Source: Euonymus europaeus
Taxonomy: Eukaryota; Streptophyta; Magnoliopsida; Celastrales; Celastraceae
NCBI GenBank assembly: GCA_963580455.1
Contig: OY756958.1
Location: forward strand, 8,010,501-8,074,500
Reading direction: 5' to 3'
DNA length: 64,000 bases
This document shows, piece after piece, positions 46,005 through 56,730 of the stretch. The first letter of the stretch is position 1. The number at the start of each line of letters is the position of its first letter. The position numbers and the translations under genes were made by a program. Below the pieces are notes generated by a model. It did no database searches, had not been told where the DNA came from, and saw nothing but the letters and a program-made list of their open reading frames with translations.

Positions 46005-46446
46005 ACCACCGGGTCGAGCTGACCCGGTTGGATTTTTTCTAATTTAATTAATTAATAATTGATGAAATTAGTTGTTTTAAGTTAATATAAAGTTAATTAT
46101 ATAAAGACAATGCTATTAATAGATAAGTTGAATAAAAGACAATAATATTAATAAATAAATTAAAGATTGTGGGATTAATAAATAATTGTGTATGTTGTAG
46201 GGATATGTTAAACTCGTTAGGGGTGACCACCGGGTCGAGCTGTCTTGGTTAGATATTACCTTAACTAGTTAATTGTAATAAGTTAATTATATTAGGTTAA
46301 TGATATTAATAAAATAAATTGATTAAAAGATAATAGTATTAATAAATGAGTTAAAGATTATGAGATTAATAAATAATTGTGGGTATTGTATGGGTTTCAG
46401 GTGCTCATTTGTTTGTAATTAAATTATCGGGAATACGGGAGCACAT
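46005..46446. repeat. 221-bp tandem duplication inside element E
   Basis: ACCACCGGGTCGAGCTG occurs at 46005 and 46226. The AT-rich sequence after each copy (ATTAATAAATAATTGTG at the end) is alignable throughout. The copies have drifted, so this is old. Confidence 0.8.
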
Positions 46447-47116
46447 CGCGTTAAGTAATACTCAACTGTGTTACATAACTTTATGATCTGTGAGTTGTAT
46501 GATATCTATGTCGATTGTGATGTTATTCGATTGTGGATGATAATGTTTGTACTGATGGAATGATTATACGAGACTGAGTTTTTGATGATTTGAGTATTCG
46601 TGAACTATGAAATGACATGTGTGACGTATAGAGGTAACGTTTTATGGTTGCACGGTATGAGGCATAGCATATCATGACATACATGACGTACACATTAAGG
46701 GAAAACATTTTTATGAACCGGGTACAACTGCTACAGGGAGGGTGTACTGAAAGGTTGAGGTTGAGGCTTAATGGAAATGGAAATGAAAAGAGAATTGATT
46801 TTGACTGGAAAGTGTTCTTTGGTAGAACACCTAATTAAAGAAAAATCCTGACCGGTTGCCCTGTAGCAGTTTACCTAGGTTAAAGGCCCAAGTATTGGAA
46901 AAAGTATTTAAATGGCTGACTGCTTTTCTAAAGATGAGGTTCATGTGCATTCATGCATAAGTGTTACTTGCTGAGCCTCGGTTCACTATGTTCCGTGATA
47001 CAGGTAAAGAGTCCTGTGATGATTTTGCTGGCATAGGAGTTGATGGCGCCGCGGATTCATGAAAGGGATGATCATGTGCAGAAGTTAGGTTTTGATAATC
47101 CATGACAAAAATATTA

Positions 47117-47940
47117 AGAGTGTGTTTGGAGGTTGTTTTCTTTTTTCGCTTTTAAAAATAATTTTGAGTATAGTTTTTAGAAACAGTTTTTAAAAATAAA
47201 AACAGATAAAAAATTCATTTGGTTGGTATTATTTCACTATATTTTTGGAAACTGAAAACATGAATTAAAATTGAAATTTATTTGAAATTAAGTCAAATTA
47301 AAATGAAATTAATCAAAATGGAATTCAAATTCAAGTTCTTGGGTCAACACCGGGTACCCATTTCGGGTCAACACCGGGTCGCGGTCTTCCGGTGACTCAT
47401 CTGACCGGAAAATCAATGGGCTATATGCTCCTCATGCCGGCGAGTCCAATTGTGGTGGTGGATGTCACCGGCGTTGGCCGTGGTGGCCGGATCGAGCCAT
47501 TTTCTCCACGGTGGCCGAACTCTTCCAAGCGAGATTTCGGGAGCTACGGTTGATGAAACGAGATAAGGTTGGTTGGGTTTTCTTGCTCGTCGTCTTGTGA
47601 TTCTTTTAAGACCAACCACGTCGAGAATGATCGCCGGAAGACGAAGATCCGACGCCGGCAACATGATTTTGAGAAAATGGCCGACTATGGTGAAGGAGGA
47701 GAGAGGAGAGAGAAAAATTGATTGGAGAAGATTGATTTATTTACAAAATTGTCATCGGTCCTACCCAAAAGTTTGACCAAAACAAGTTTTTGTTGTTTTT
47801 GTTTTTTTGTTTTTGAAAACAAAAAACGAAAATAATTTTACAAAACAATTTTCAAAACAACACCAAGCAAACCAATTTTCATCTCATTTTTAATTTTAGG
47901 AAACAAAAACAATTTTAAGAACTAAAACCAAACACACTCT
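47117..47940. mobile_element. hAT-type MITE nested in element E, 824 bp
   Basis: Terminal inverted repeats AGAGTGTGTTTGG / CCAAACACACTCT are perfect over 13 bases. Flanks AAATATTA (47109-47116) and AAATTTTA (47941-47948) form an 8-bp target duplication with one mismatch, as made by hAT transposases. Long subterminal A/T-rich stretches (AAAAATAATTTT types) are mutually complementary. The centre has a duplicated GGGTCAACACCGGGT (about 47,341 and 47,368) and short CCGG-rich sequence. No transposase frame. Confidence 0.8.
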
Positions 47941-48287
47941 AAATTTTATTTAAGCCTTGGGGTTGTCGCTAGTATTTCAGATTTATCGTGATTAAATTAA
48001 AGTTCGCAAAAAAATGATGTCAAGAAATATGTATCGCACATTATTGATTTAATTACGATTATGAGGTTATAATTGTTAAATGCTCATCGGAACTAGGATG
48101 TTTGATTTGAGTTATTTAATAAGTTTAGTTAATTAGAGATAGATGATGCTTAGCTAAATTTATTCTAGCATTAATTGGGTTCTTATTATATATAGAATTA
48201 AGTACTATTGAGGGACTGAGATGTGATATAGGTAGCGTTCTGTACTATGAGCTCGAAAATTAGTGTTTCGTGAGACGGGGCGTTACA

Positions 48288-48765
48288 GGATCACTACAGC
48301 CATTCCCGGCTTGGCTTAAAATATTTTAAAGATGGTTGAAAAAAATCCACTTGAACAAGTTTTGAGAATTGGAAAAGGTGCGCGGAATCACTACAGCCAT
48401 TCCCAGCTTGGGTACAAATACTTTGGAGATTGATGAAAAATCAACATTGTAGTGGTTTTGATAATTTTAAAAAGGTGCACGGGATCACTACAATCATTCC
48501 CGACTTGACTGAATAATACTTTGGAGATTGATGAAAAATCCACTTTGTAGTGGTTTTGATAATTTAAAAAAGGTGCACGGGATCACTACAACCATTCCTG
48601 GCTTGGCTGAAAAATATTTTGGAGATTGATGAAAAATCCACTATGTAGTGGTTTTGATAATTAAAAAAAGCTGCGCGGGATCACTATAGCCATTCCTGAC
48701 ATGGTTGAAAATATTTTGAAGACTGATGAAAAATTCACCTGAAGTGGTTTTAATCATTTGAAAAG
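48288..48765. repeat. 95-100 bp tandem repeats in the D-prime LTR
   Basis: Five imperfect copies keyed by GGATCACTACAGCCATTCCC-like starts at about 48288, 48384, 48482, 48578 and 48678. They are the reverse complement of the 35822-36135 array. The left part of one more unit lies at about 45,330-45,378, before element E. Confidence 0.85.
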
Positions 48766-50696
48766 TTTGTGAATTTTTTGGGAATTCGATTGATTCATCA
48801 AATCGTTCCACACACAATAATTAGGTCAAATTTAAGCCATACTCACAATCACATTTTTTATGAGAAAAGAAAGAATACATTTAAGGCTCATTAGATAGGT
48901 CAAATATCTTTAAATCCCCTTTTTAAGTTCTTAAATAAATTCTCCAAATCCTTAAAAATAAGTTTATTTTTTGGTTTCACGAAAATCAAATATTCTGAAT
49001 GAATGCCGGCAAAAAACTCTAATATCTTGAAAGTTCTTTTGGTATTTAAACAGAATACGAGATTCTCATATTAGTCTTGGTGTCATTATTAAGGTGAGAT
49101 GGCTTAGATTTAATCGTTATCGTGTTGTGTCCTTTTCATGGCATGACAATAAAATTCTAGGCATGCAATCTAAATATTCACAATTTGCACAAGCCCTAAA
49201 CATGCACACTAAACATTCATATTTCAACAAATCTATATGCTTTTAACATCCTAAATATACATGTATGCATTTTACTATTTACCTCCATTATTTACATGGG
49301 TTACATGACTTTAGGCCCAAACATGATTTTATAACCCCAAGTTTCCTAAGAATACCCAATGAAAACTTATAAAAAATTTTAAAGCCCACTGGCATGTACA
49401 AACAGGCCCACATATATACAAGATAAACTATGGCCCAATGACCCACACATATAACCAAAATACATGCAAACCCAAAACCAAACTACTGGCCCGTATTCAA
49501 TATTCCAAACGTATTCAATATCTCAAACCATGCAAAAACCTTGCCTCATTTTGTCGATCCAATGGCCTATGTTCAAACAGTCCAAGCTCGACCAGAAAAC
49601 TTCTTCTTGGTACATGGCTGAGGTAGGCCACGTCTGGTGGTGCATCTCCGACCGATTCCAACGTGTGAAACTAGGAACTAAAACAAACAAGCAAGAATGA
49701 TAGAAAAACACAGTGGCACAACCAGAAAATCAAACCAACAACATAGGGCAGAGATGAGCATTCGAAGCAACAGATATGAAAACTCAAATCAATTTTGAGA
49801 ACTAAAAATTCAACAGGGCATGTAGATATTTGAGAAAACTCAATCTAATTTTCAGAATCAAACAAATCAATAGCGTGTATAGAAACTAGAGTTAGAAAGG
49901 GAGAAGCAGAAAATTTAACTTTCAAAATTCAAGAAAATCAAGCCCAAAAGACAGAGGTGGATGTGAAAGTAGAAGGAGTTTTGGGTATTGATGATTCCGG
50001 ATGGTGGGTGACGAGGATGGTGAGATGAGCGCCGGTCATGGTGGATGAGGTGTGGTGGTCAGGTTGAGGATTTGAGGAAAGAGAGGTTGATGAAATGAGG
50101 TCGTCCGGTCGAGGGTTTGAGGAAAGAGAGAGTGATGAAGTGGGGTCTGGTGCTGATGACGGTATTCTGGGTTCTCTCTCCCGGATCGAGCTCGATCTCT
50201 CCAATTTCATTTTCTCCTCTGTCACTGATCTGCTCTCTCCTTTTCGGATTAGTTTTTTGCCTCCCCTTTTCGATCCCCTTTCATTGAGTATGGCTTCCCC
50301 CTTTGTAGCATCCCAAGTCTGGCTTGTTTACTCTGCCCATTCCCCTCATCAAATCCACCATCCCTGCCATTTCTATTTTTCCTTTAAGTCCAACGGTCTT
50401 CTCCTGTCTCCATCGGCCATCTTCTGCTCCTGTCAGCCGCCCATCATCCACCTTAATGCAATTGGAAGCTTCTTTGGAGATAGGCCAAAACATGGGTTCT
50501 AGGTTTGGGCCAAGACATGGGTCAGCATTTGAGTTAGGTTTATTTGGGTAGTTGGGCTTGTAACCTCCATTTTTTTTCTTGTAAACATTTGGACCAAATG
50601 GGGGGAAGGGTTGGGCTATTTATTTTTGCTTTTGTTTTTTGTATTTTGTTTTGCAGTTTTATAGGAAGAGAATTTGGACAAAAATGGGGTATAACA

Positions 50697-51952
50697 AACT
50701 GTATCACATTGGTTTTCAAATTCATGTACAAAAGCTTCGGGCTTATCTTGACTTTTGTCAACATCATTATCCTTTCTTTCCTCCTCCTGTAGACGGGGTT
50801 TCCTGCATCTTGTTTTACAAAGACGTTGCTTGGAAATTCTTGTGAAAGAACTGACTTTAAGATTAAGTTTGGATAGTCTACATGCACTTTTGGTCTTTCT
50901 AAGCGCTCTTTTGGTAAGAAACAATAGCGCTCTAAATTCAGACATTCAAAGAAATTTTCTTCTCCTTTTAAGAAAAGATGCTGGCATTTTCTTAAATGCA
51001 AATCTCTGGGGAAAAAGTATTCTAAATCTAGAAAGTGTTATATCTGCAAGAAAGTTGGACATTATGTCCACAAAAGGATAAACAATTTCTTTGCTCCAAC
51101 AGATTTCCTTTCATTATCCATAATACAAACTAGATAACAATAATGTTGAATTGAACTTCTGCTTGCAACTGCTCAAGTTCCTCTAAAGCCAAGGAATAAT
51201 ATTCGGGAAACATTCCTCTTGGTTGGCTTTAGTAGGATTAACATCTTCATTTTTCTTGAAAGGAAGAGAGATAAAGAAGTCAGGATTTTTCCACAAAGGG
51301 GAAGGATGCGTAGTAAAGAATTCAAAGTGACTGTTTGCATAGGCTTGTTTCACCAACTTGGAATGGATGGGTTGAAATATTTGGACAAGGTAAAAATGTT
51401 AGATTTAAGACCAAGGTAAAAAAAAGGATTTGTAATAAAGACCGTGTGATTTCAACGAGTCTTTTGGAGAGACTAATCAGAAGCAACACATAGCACTTGG
51501 AAGTTGGAATGATGGATCTCCTCCTCCCTCTTTGAAAATCAATGACAAGATAAGTTACTTCCACAAGTCAATTATTATGATAAATTTATATTGACAGACA
51601 AACCCGCACGTACCATATGGAAGTTTTTATTTACAGATTTGATAAGAATCGATTCCACCAGCTTTTTTGTTAGGAGACAAATACTAAGCTTAGTGACACT
51701 TGTGTGCTATGGTTGGATGCAACTGCATATAAGCTTACCATGTAGGCTTTAGGTTACCTGAACTGGTCAGTCTTTGATTATGTGTAGGAGTCAATGAGTA
51801 CAAGGACTCTAGTACACGTTTTTGTGGAAATTAAATGATCCAATTGTTGTTCTAATTAAGAGATAACTCTCAAGCGGTTGTGTTTAAGTTGATCTCTTGT
51901 TCTAGAAACCTCTTGTGTAGTTGATATTAGAATGGACTCTCTATGGGATAAG
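50697..51952 (+). other. Unassigned segment with zinc-knuckle remnant
   Basis: About 50,880-51,080 reads on the plus strand as a Lys/Arg/Ser-rich stretch followed by CYICKKVGHYVHKR, a CX2CX4HX4 knuckle whose last Cys is Arg. One stop lies in the basic stretch. This combination occurs in gag proteins and in coat proteins of plant pararetroviruses (Caulimoviridae). I cannot decide which. No RT or movement-protein motif is visible nearby, and downstream frames are full of stops. Confidence 0.4.
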
Positions 51953-52678
51953 TGTTGGATAAGAGTTAAATTCTTTTAATTGTGATTAATATTATCTTAA
52001 CTCTTTTTGTTGAGATAAAAGTTTGTGTAGCTTATCTTAATCCAGGTTTTTCATTAGATGCGAGAGATAATCATGATCAATATTCATCTCATTCTCAAGA
52101 GGATCTAACTGCCTATATTAAGAGACATTCCATAGAGTTGATGTACCGAAGTTTTGTGAGTGTTTGTGTATTTAAGAGCTTTGAGTATTTTTATATTCCA
52201 TTCTATTTTAGTGATCTGTGAGCGTGTCATGTATGTATCAGTCAAGAGACGATGAGTGTTTTGTGATTGAGTGTTGTACGTTCATCCTTATCAAATATGA
52301 TCTAGCTGAGGAAGAAGAAGAACAAGGTTCGGCACGTTTGGTGTAACCTGCTCTGGTTACTTAAAGTTACTTGGATCCTACATCCACAACAAAGTCTCTT
52401 GAAGGTGTCAGGAGCAACAACAAACCATCATTGAAGTGTTGATTTGGTTGGAAGAATACGTTGAGTCAAGTTGTACAATCGAGTCGTAGGTAACGATAGG
52501 TTGTAAGTTTTTTCTCCTATAGTGGATTGCTTGAAAGGTTGGTCGCTTATAGACTCAAGATTTTTCTCATGTAGGGTTTTATCGTTAAATCTGTGGTGTT
52601 CATAATTGTTGTGATTTTTTGCAATTGTTTTTCATATTACATTGACTAACTGTTGACAAAGATTCTTGTATTCTTAAT
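51953..52678 (+). repeat. Probable 5' LTR or leader of copia F
   Basis: TGTTGGATAAGAGTT at 51953 has the form of a copia LTR start, and a tRNA-iMet-type primer site begins at 52679, so an LTR should end just before it. A clean CA end is not visible (the sequence before the site is ...GTATTCTTAAT), and no second LTR exists in the window to compare. The limits are tentative. Confidence 0.3.
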
Positions 52679-52690
52679 TGGTATCTGAGG
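52679..52690 (+). other. Primer-binding site of copia F (tRNA-iMet type)
   Basis: TGGTATCTGAGG, one base from the usual TGGTATCAGAG. Confidence 0.65.
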
Positions 52691-52728
52691 AGGTGCCAAT
52701 AATCGAGTCTAGATTAACAAATTAGATA

Positions 52729-53108
52729 CCACAGTTTGGTGGATCTAATTATTCGTATTGGAAAGCACGAATGAGAACATATTTGATGTTCATTGATGAA
52801 CACTTTTGGATGTCAGTATACAAAGGGTATTTCGCACCTGAATCTATTGATGGCAAGGGTAACAAAATTTATAAACCTTCTGAACACTAAAGGTGATTTT
52901 GATTGTGCAGGTTGGAATAGTAAAGTTATGAATGTTTTGTTTTATGTTTTGAGTATTTCCTAGTTTTGTAGGATATCAAATTGCAATAAAGTAAAAGATG
53001 TTTGGTATTTGCTAGAAGTAACACATCATGGGACGAATCTTGTCAAGCGGTCAAAGATTCAACATCTTACTTTTAGCTTTGAAAGTCTTAATATGGAAGA
53101 GACTAAAG
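52729..53108 (+). pseudogene. Copia F gag, N-terminal fragment
   Basis: It reads PQFGGSNYSYWKARMRTYLM, a typical copia gag opening (F.G.NY..W...M). Stops appear from about 52,888 onward, and a later piece reads FESLNMEETKV in another frame. The fragment is cut at 53108 by insert H. The rest of gag, the zinc knuckle and the protease are missing between H and the gag-pre-integrase at 54670. Confidence 0.7.
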
Positions 53109-54669
53109 TGTAACGCCCCATCCCAGAAATGCCACCCGAGCCCTGGATGCTACTAATGACGTCTACGCTCGTCACTAAGGACACTCTAGCACGTCATCCA
53201 ACCATAGACTCTACTAAAATTTGACAACATCTCCTCGTATATTGGGGATTGCCAACCTGAGTCAAAACACAGCATATCATACACACCACACCAATAATCT
53301 AGTAGGACTGAGGCCACCTATCAACATGCAATTCACATCCTAGTAGGCCTCAGGCTACCTATCAGTATGCACAAACTGATTCACAATAACAATATCATAA
53401 ATAATTAATATCCAACCCTAGGTCCATATCCCGGTCCAGAAGATCCAATCACATGGATTTTCTTCCAATCGTACCTCATTCACACCAACCGGTGCCAAAC
53501 AAATCAACATGACATATATAAATCATTTAGAACAAGCATGCTAGAACCACAGTCTCAAACTCACAACCCAACCTAACCCTCTGGGTGCCATCCATGCCAC
53601 AACATCTCTACCGATCCGCATCACCGATACAAGCATTAGTCTCACATGTGGGTAGGAAAGAAAATATAAGAGTGAGCTAGAAGCTTAGTAGGGTAAAAGA
53701 ATCAAATATCAATAAAGGTCGAATCCAAAGAAAGGCTATGCATCAATATGCTATCAACCATACTTATGTCACTTAAATAATCAATATCCGGGAATTGCCT
53801 TTAGGGCAAATCCACTCTGCAATATCATGATCCGACAAGCCATGTATTGGATGCCATATAGTGAATGCCATCATTCAATAAACCATCGTGTGAATGTCAT
53901 CGTTCAATAAACCATCAATGAATGTGAGAAGGCTCACCATTCATAATCCACCCACAGAGAGTCTACCCGGCTGTGTGATCTCCGTCATACCCACACAACT
54001 AGTGTGTTGCCTCACATGGAGTCATAACCCGTGTCCATGCTTCGACACAAATCCATGCCTTTGTAAAATAGTTCTATGATATCTCAAGTCTATACCCGAG
54101 CATCACATGCATCTCTAATGCATACATGTTCTTGTCATGTCAAGATGTACATATATATTTAACCTACATATATATAACTACACATGATACATGAAGAAGA
54201 TCAAACCATGCTCAGTGGATGATTCAAGATGAAATAAGGTTAATGCACTCTACATTTAAGAGAGAACAAGAATTAACCCTAGGTTCGTTCTTCATTAGGA
54301 ACAAATAAGGCAAGAACACAAACGGAAGAGCAATGGAAAAAAATTTGCACTTTTGAATATAAAGGAACGATATAGAACAAGAAATGGGTTAGGAATCTCC
54401 TACCTCGATTAAGCACAACTTACAACTCAAATTCCAAGTTAGGGTTTCAACCCTTTTCTCCCAACCGAACCCATATAATCGTATCAATAACACCAATAAA
54501 CCATCACAACATAATATTCATTCACAAATCAAGAGAACTTTTCTTCTCTCTCTAGGGTCTTTCCCAAATCCTCCAAACTTCACCAAATTCGTAACTCAAC
54601 CTAAACCACTAATCAAATCTTGTAAATCAACCATAAATAATCCTAGAATCAACATATCCAGGCCCTACA
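53109..54669. mobile_element. Insert H: TGTAACGCCCC...CCCTACA element, probable solo LTR
   Basis: It starts TGTAACGCCCCATCCC inside copia F gag and ends ...GGCCCTACA, where F resumes at TCTAGTGTGTCTACC. The start resembles the reverse complement of the end of element E (GGGGCGTTACA), so the two may be related LTR families. There is no coding sequence. Flanks TAAAG and TCTAG do not match, and part of F is lost at this point, so the insertion was followed or accompanied by deletion. Confidence 0.5.
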
Positions 54670-55550
54670 TCTAGTGTGTCTACCTCAGATTGGCTATAAC
54701 GTGAAAGACTAGGTGATCTCAACTATCAAGACTTGAAAGTCTTATCAAATAAGGAAATAGTATGAGGAATGCCTAAAATTGGTTCAAAGAAAGTTGTGTG
54801 TGGTCCATGTAAACAAGGTAAGCAGACCAAGGTCTCACATGAGAAGGTAAGTAATGTTAACACTTCAAGACTATTTGAAATGCTTCATATGGATCTTATG
54901 GGACCAACACTAGTTGAAAGTGTTAGAGGTAAGAAATATATTCTTATTGTTATAGATGACTTTTCAGAATACTTATGGGTAAGGTTTTTGCGTGATAAGT
55001 TTGAGACATTTGATGCATTCTATGATCTATATCTTCTTTTGGAAAATGAGAAGAACGATGATGATTTTCGTTTAAGTAAAATTAGGACTGATCATGGAAC
55101 TGAATTTGAAAATAAGAAATTTAATATTTTTTGTAGGAATCCTGGAATCAAACACGAGTTCTCTGCTCTAAAGACACCACAGCGGAATGCTGTGGTGGAG
55201 AGGAACAATAGAGTTTTACAAGAAATGTCAATAACTATGATCCATGCAAATAATGTTGCTCGAAGATTTTGGGCTGAAGCAATAAACACTTCATGTTATA
55301 TCTCAATTCGAGTTCATTTGAGACCAGGAACAAAACTCACGAGTTATAAACTTTGGGAAGAAAAGAAGTCCACAGTGAAACACTTCAAATTGTATGGATG
55401 TAAGTGTTTTATTTTTCGAGCTAGGGAGAACACAGATAAGTTTGATGCTAGAAGTGATGAATGTATTTTCATAGGCTATTATCTTAATAGTCAAGCTTAT
55501 CGTGTGCTCAATACTAAAACCAAAACTATAATGGAATCAACTAATGTTGT
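54670..55550 (+). pseudogene. Copia F gag-pre-integrase and integrase
   Basis: After SVSTSDWL (gag-pre-integrase, with stops) an open frame from 54769 covers CGPCKQGKQTKVSH, the end of the zinc module, and the DDE core: LHMDLMGPT, YILIVIDDFSEYLWVRFL (first Asp region), KIRTDHGTEFEN (second Asp) and LKTPQRNAVVERNNRVLQEM (Glu). It continues to RRFWAEAINTSCYI and the post-core block GYYLNSQAYRVLNTKTKTI. The usual QQNGV reads QRNAV here. The frame is broken at 55550 by the solo LTR, which splits NVVV from the rest of pol. Confidence 0.85.
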
Positions 55551-56249
55551 TGTTGTACCCCAATTTTTGTTAAAGATTAAAAGTCTACAAAATTCTAAAT
55601 TCTAAAAAACTCACAATTTACACTTTTTATGAACATTGGATGAGTCCATTTAAAATCTCAGCCCAAGTCTAAAAGTCCACAAATTTTCAGACTTAAAAAT
55701 TACAATTTACGAGTCCAAGATTGAGTCCATTTAAAACCTTAGTTCAGGTAAATAAAAAACCCGAACACAATTCATTTGTTTTGTCTCTTATTTTTTATGT
55801 CTAATAAGTGAGTCGTTTGAGCCCAAAAAAATGATGAGACCCGATTCAACTAAAACACCATCTCAATTTAAGGTTAGCTCAATAAGCCACAAGCCCAAAA
55901 AACTGACCCAATTAAGAAGCCCTTCTATAACAATAACCCAGCCCAAGCCTTTAGTTGTTTTAAAAACATGAAGCCCGGCCCGGCCCAGTTCCTCAGTGTC
56001 TTTGTTAGAAGCCCGGCCCACATTTGGTTAACCCTAAAATTAGAAGGAAAAGGAAGAAAAGGGAGAAAGAGAAGAAAAATCGAAGGGAAAACGGAGAAGA
56101 AACGGAGGAGAGAGAGGGAGAACCAACGGGAAGAAGATGCTGAAATTCAAACGAAAGGGGATTCGGGTTGACAATAGCAGCCCCATGTCGTTGATTTTAG
56201 GTGTTGAAGATTTCGGTGCTATGAGTATAAGAAGAGGCAGAAAGATCTG

Positions 56250-56730
56250 TGCCAGGGGGGGCTCTTTTTCTTTTTCGGTTTTTCTGGAAGGAGGTCTCTC
56301 TGCTGATTCGGTTGTTCGGGGGGCTTCTTTGGTGGTTTCGGTTAGCCAGGGGGCTCTTTCTTTTTCTGGAGTTTGGAGGTGGTTTAGGTTTTTGGGGGAT
56401 TTTTCTGTTTGCAATCAGATTTTTCTGGGGGGCTCTTTCCTCTTTTCTTTTGTTTCAGTTTTCTGGGGGGCTTCCGATTGGAGGGGGGCTCAGAGTTGGT
56501 TTTTTCTGGAGGGGGAGTTGGCTTGCTTCTTTTTCTGCTCGGCTTCTCTGGGGAAGCTCTCTGTTTTTACTTCGGTTTTTGGGGGGGGGCTCTTTTTCTT
56601 TTTCGGTTTTTTCTGGAGATGGCGTTTCTTCTGGGGGTTTTGGGTTTTGAATCGTGAGGGGATTTTGGGGTTTTTGCTTCTGTTTTCAATTTTTCTGAGA
56701 GGGGGCTTCCGATTGGAGGGGGTTGCTCTG
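56250..56730 (+). repeat. G-run rich, T-rich segment of the solo LTR
   Basis: Imperfect repetition of CTGGGGGGCTCTTTCCTCTT-like units with at least ten runs of five or more G on the plus strand, including a run of ten near 56,581. All three plus frames are open for long distances because TAA/TAG/TGA are rare in this composition. It is a candidate for G-quadruplex formation. Confidence 0.7.

Larger units (their letters stand above)
45379..48287. mobile_element. Element E: TGTAATAACCC...GGGGCGTTACA insert, probable solo LTR
   Basis: It interrupts one unit of the D-prime tandem repeat, so the target is known exactly. The right flank reads GGATC and the left flank TATTC where the repeat consensus has GGATC, suggesting a 5-bp duplication with a mutated left copy. 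The ends are near-palindromic TGTAA...TTACA, as in several Ty3/gypsy LTR families. It has no retroviral genes. Inside are a 221-bp tandem duplication (46005-46446) and a nested MITE (47117-47940). Without the MITE it is about 2.1 kb. It is best read as a solo LTR; orientation is not decided. Confidence 0.6.
41683..50696 (-). mobile_element. Element D-prime: inverted Tat/Ogre 5' half with full LTR
   Basis: On the minus strand this begins TGTTATACCCC at 50696 and runs through a full LTR (to 45026, interrupted by element E), primer site, leader, gag and the first ~100 codons of the second frame. It stops at about 41,683 inside sequence for SGEAPTVSVG. It is related at more than nine of ten bases by eye to D over ~4 kb in inverted orientation. 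It has no protease, RT or integrase and no 3' LTR. The loop between the arms (39,841-41,682) belongs to D only. Confidence 0.8.
45026..50696 (-). repeat. LTR of element D-prime, split by element E
   Basis: Minus strand from TGTTATACCCCATTTTTG (50696) to ...GGTTGCTTCA (45026). Without the 2909-bp element E it is about 2.76 kb. It contains the 95-100 bp tandem repeats (48288-48765). Stretches at about 50,080-50,600 are CT-rich and open in several frames, which I attribute to composition. No target duplication can be checked on its inner side, because the other end of the element is missing. Confidence 0.7.

Noticed and set aside
50095..50502. 135-codon plus-strand frame in the D-prime LTR
   Set aside because: CT-rich composition inside an LTR. 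No motif, and not matched in the other LTRs as a conserved frame.
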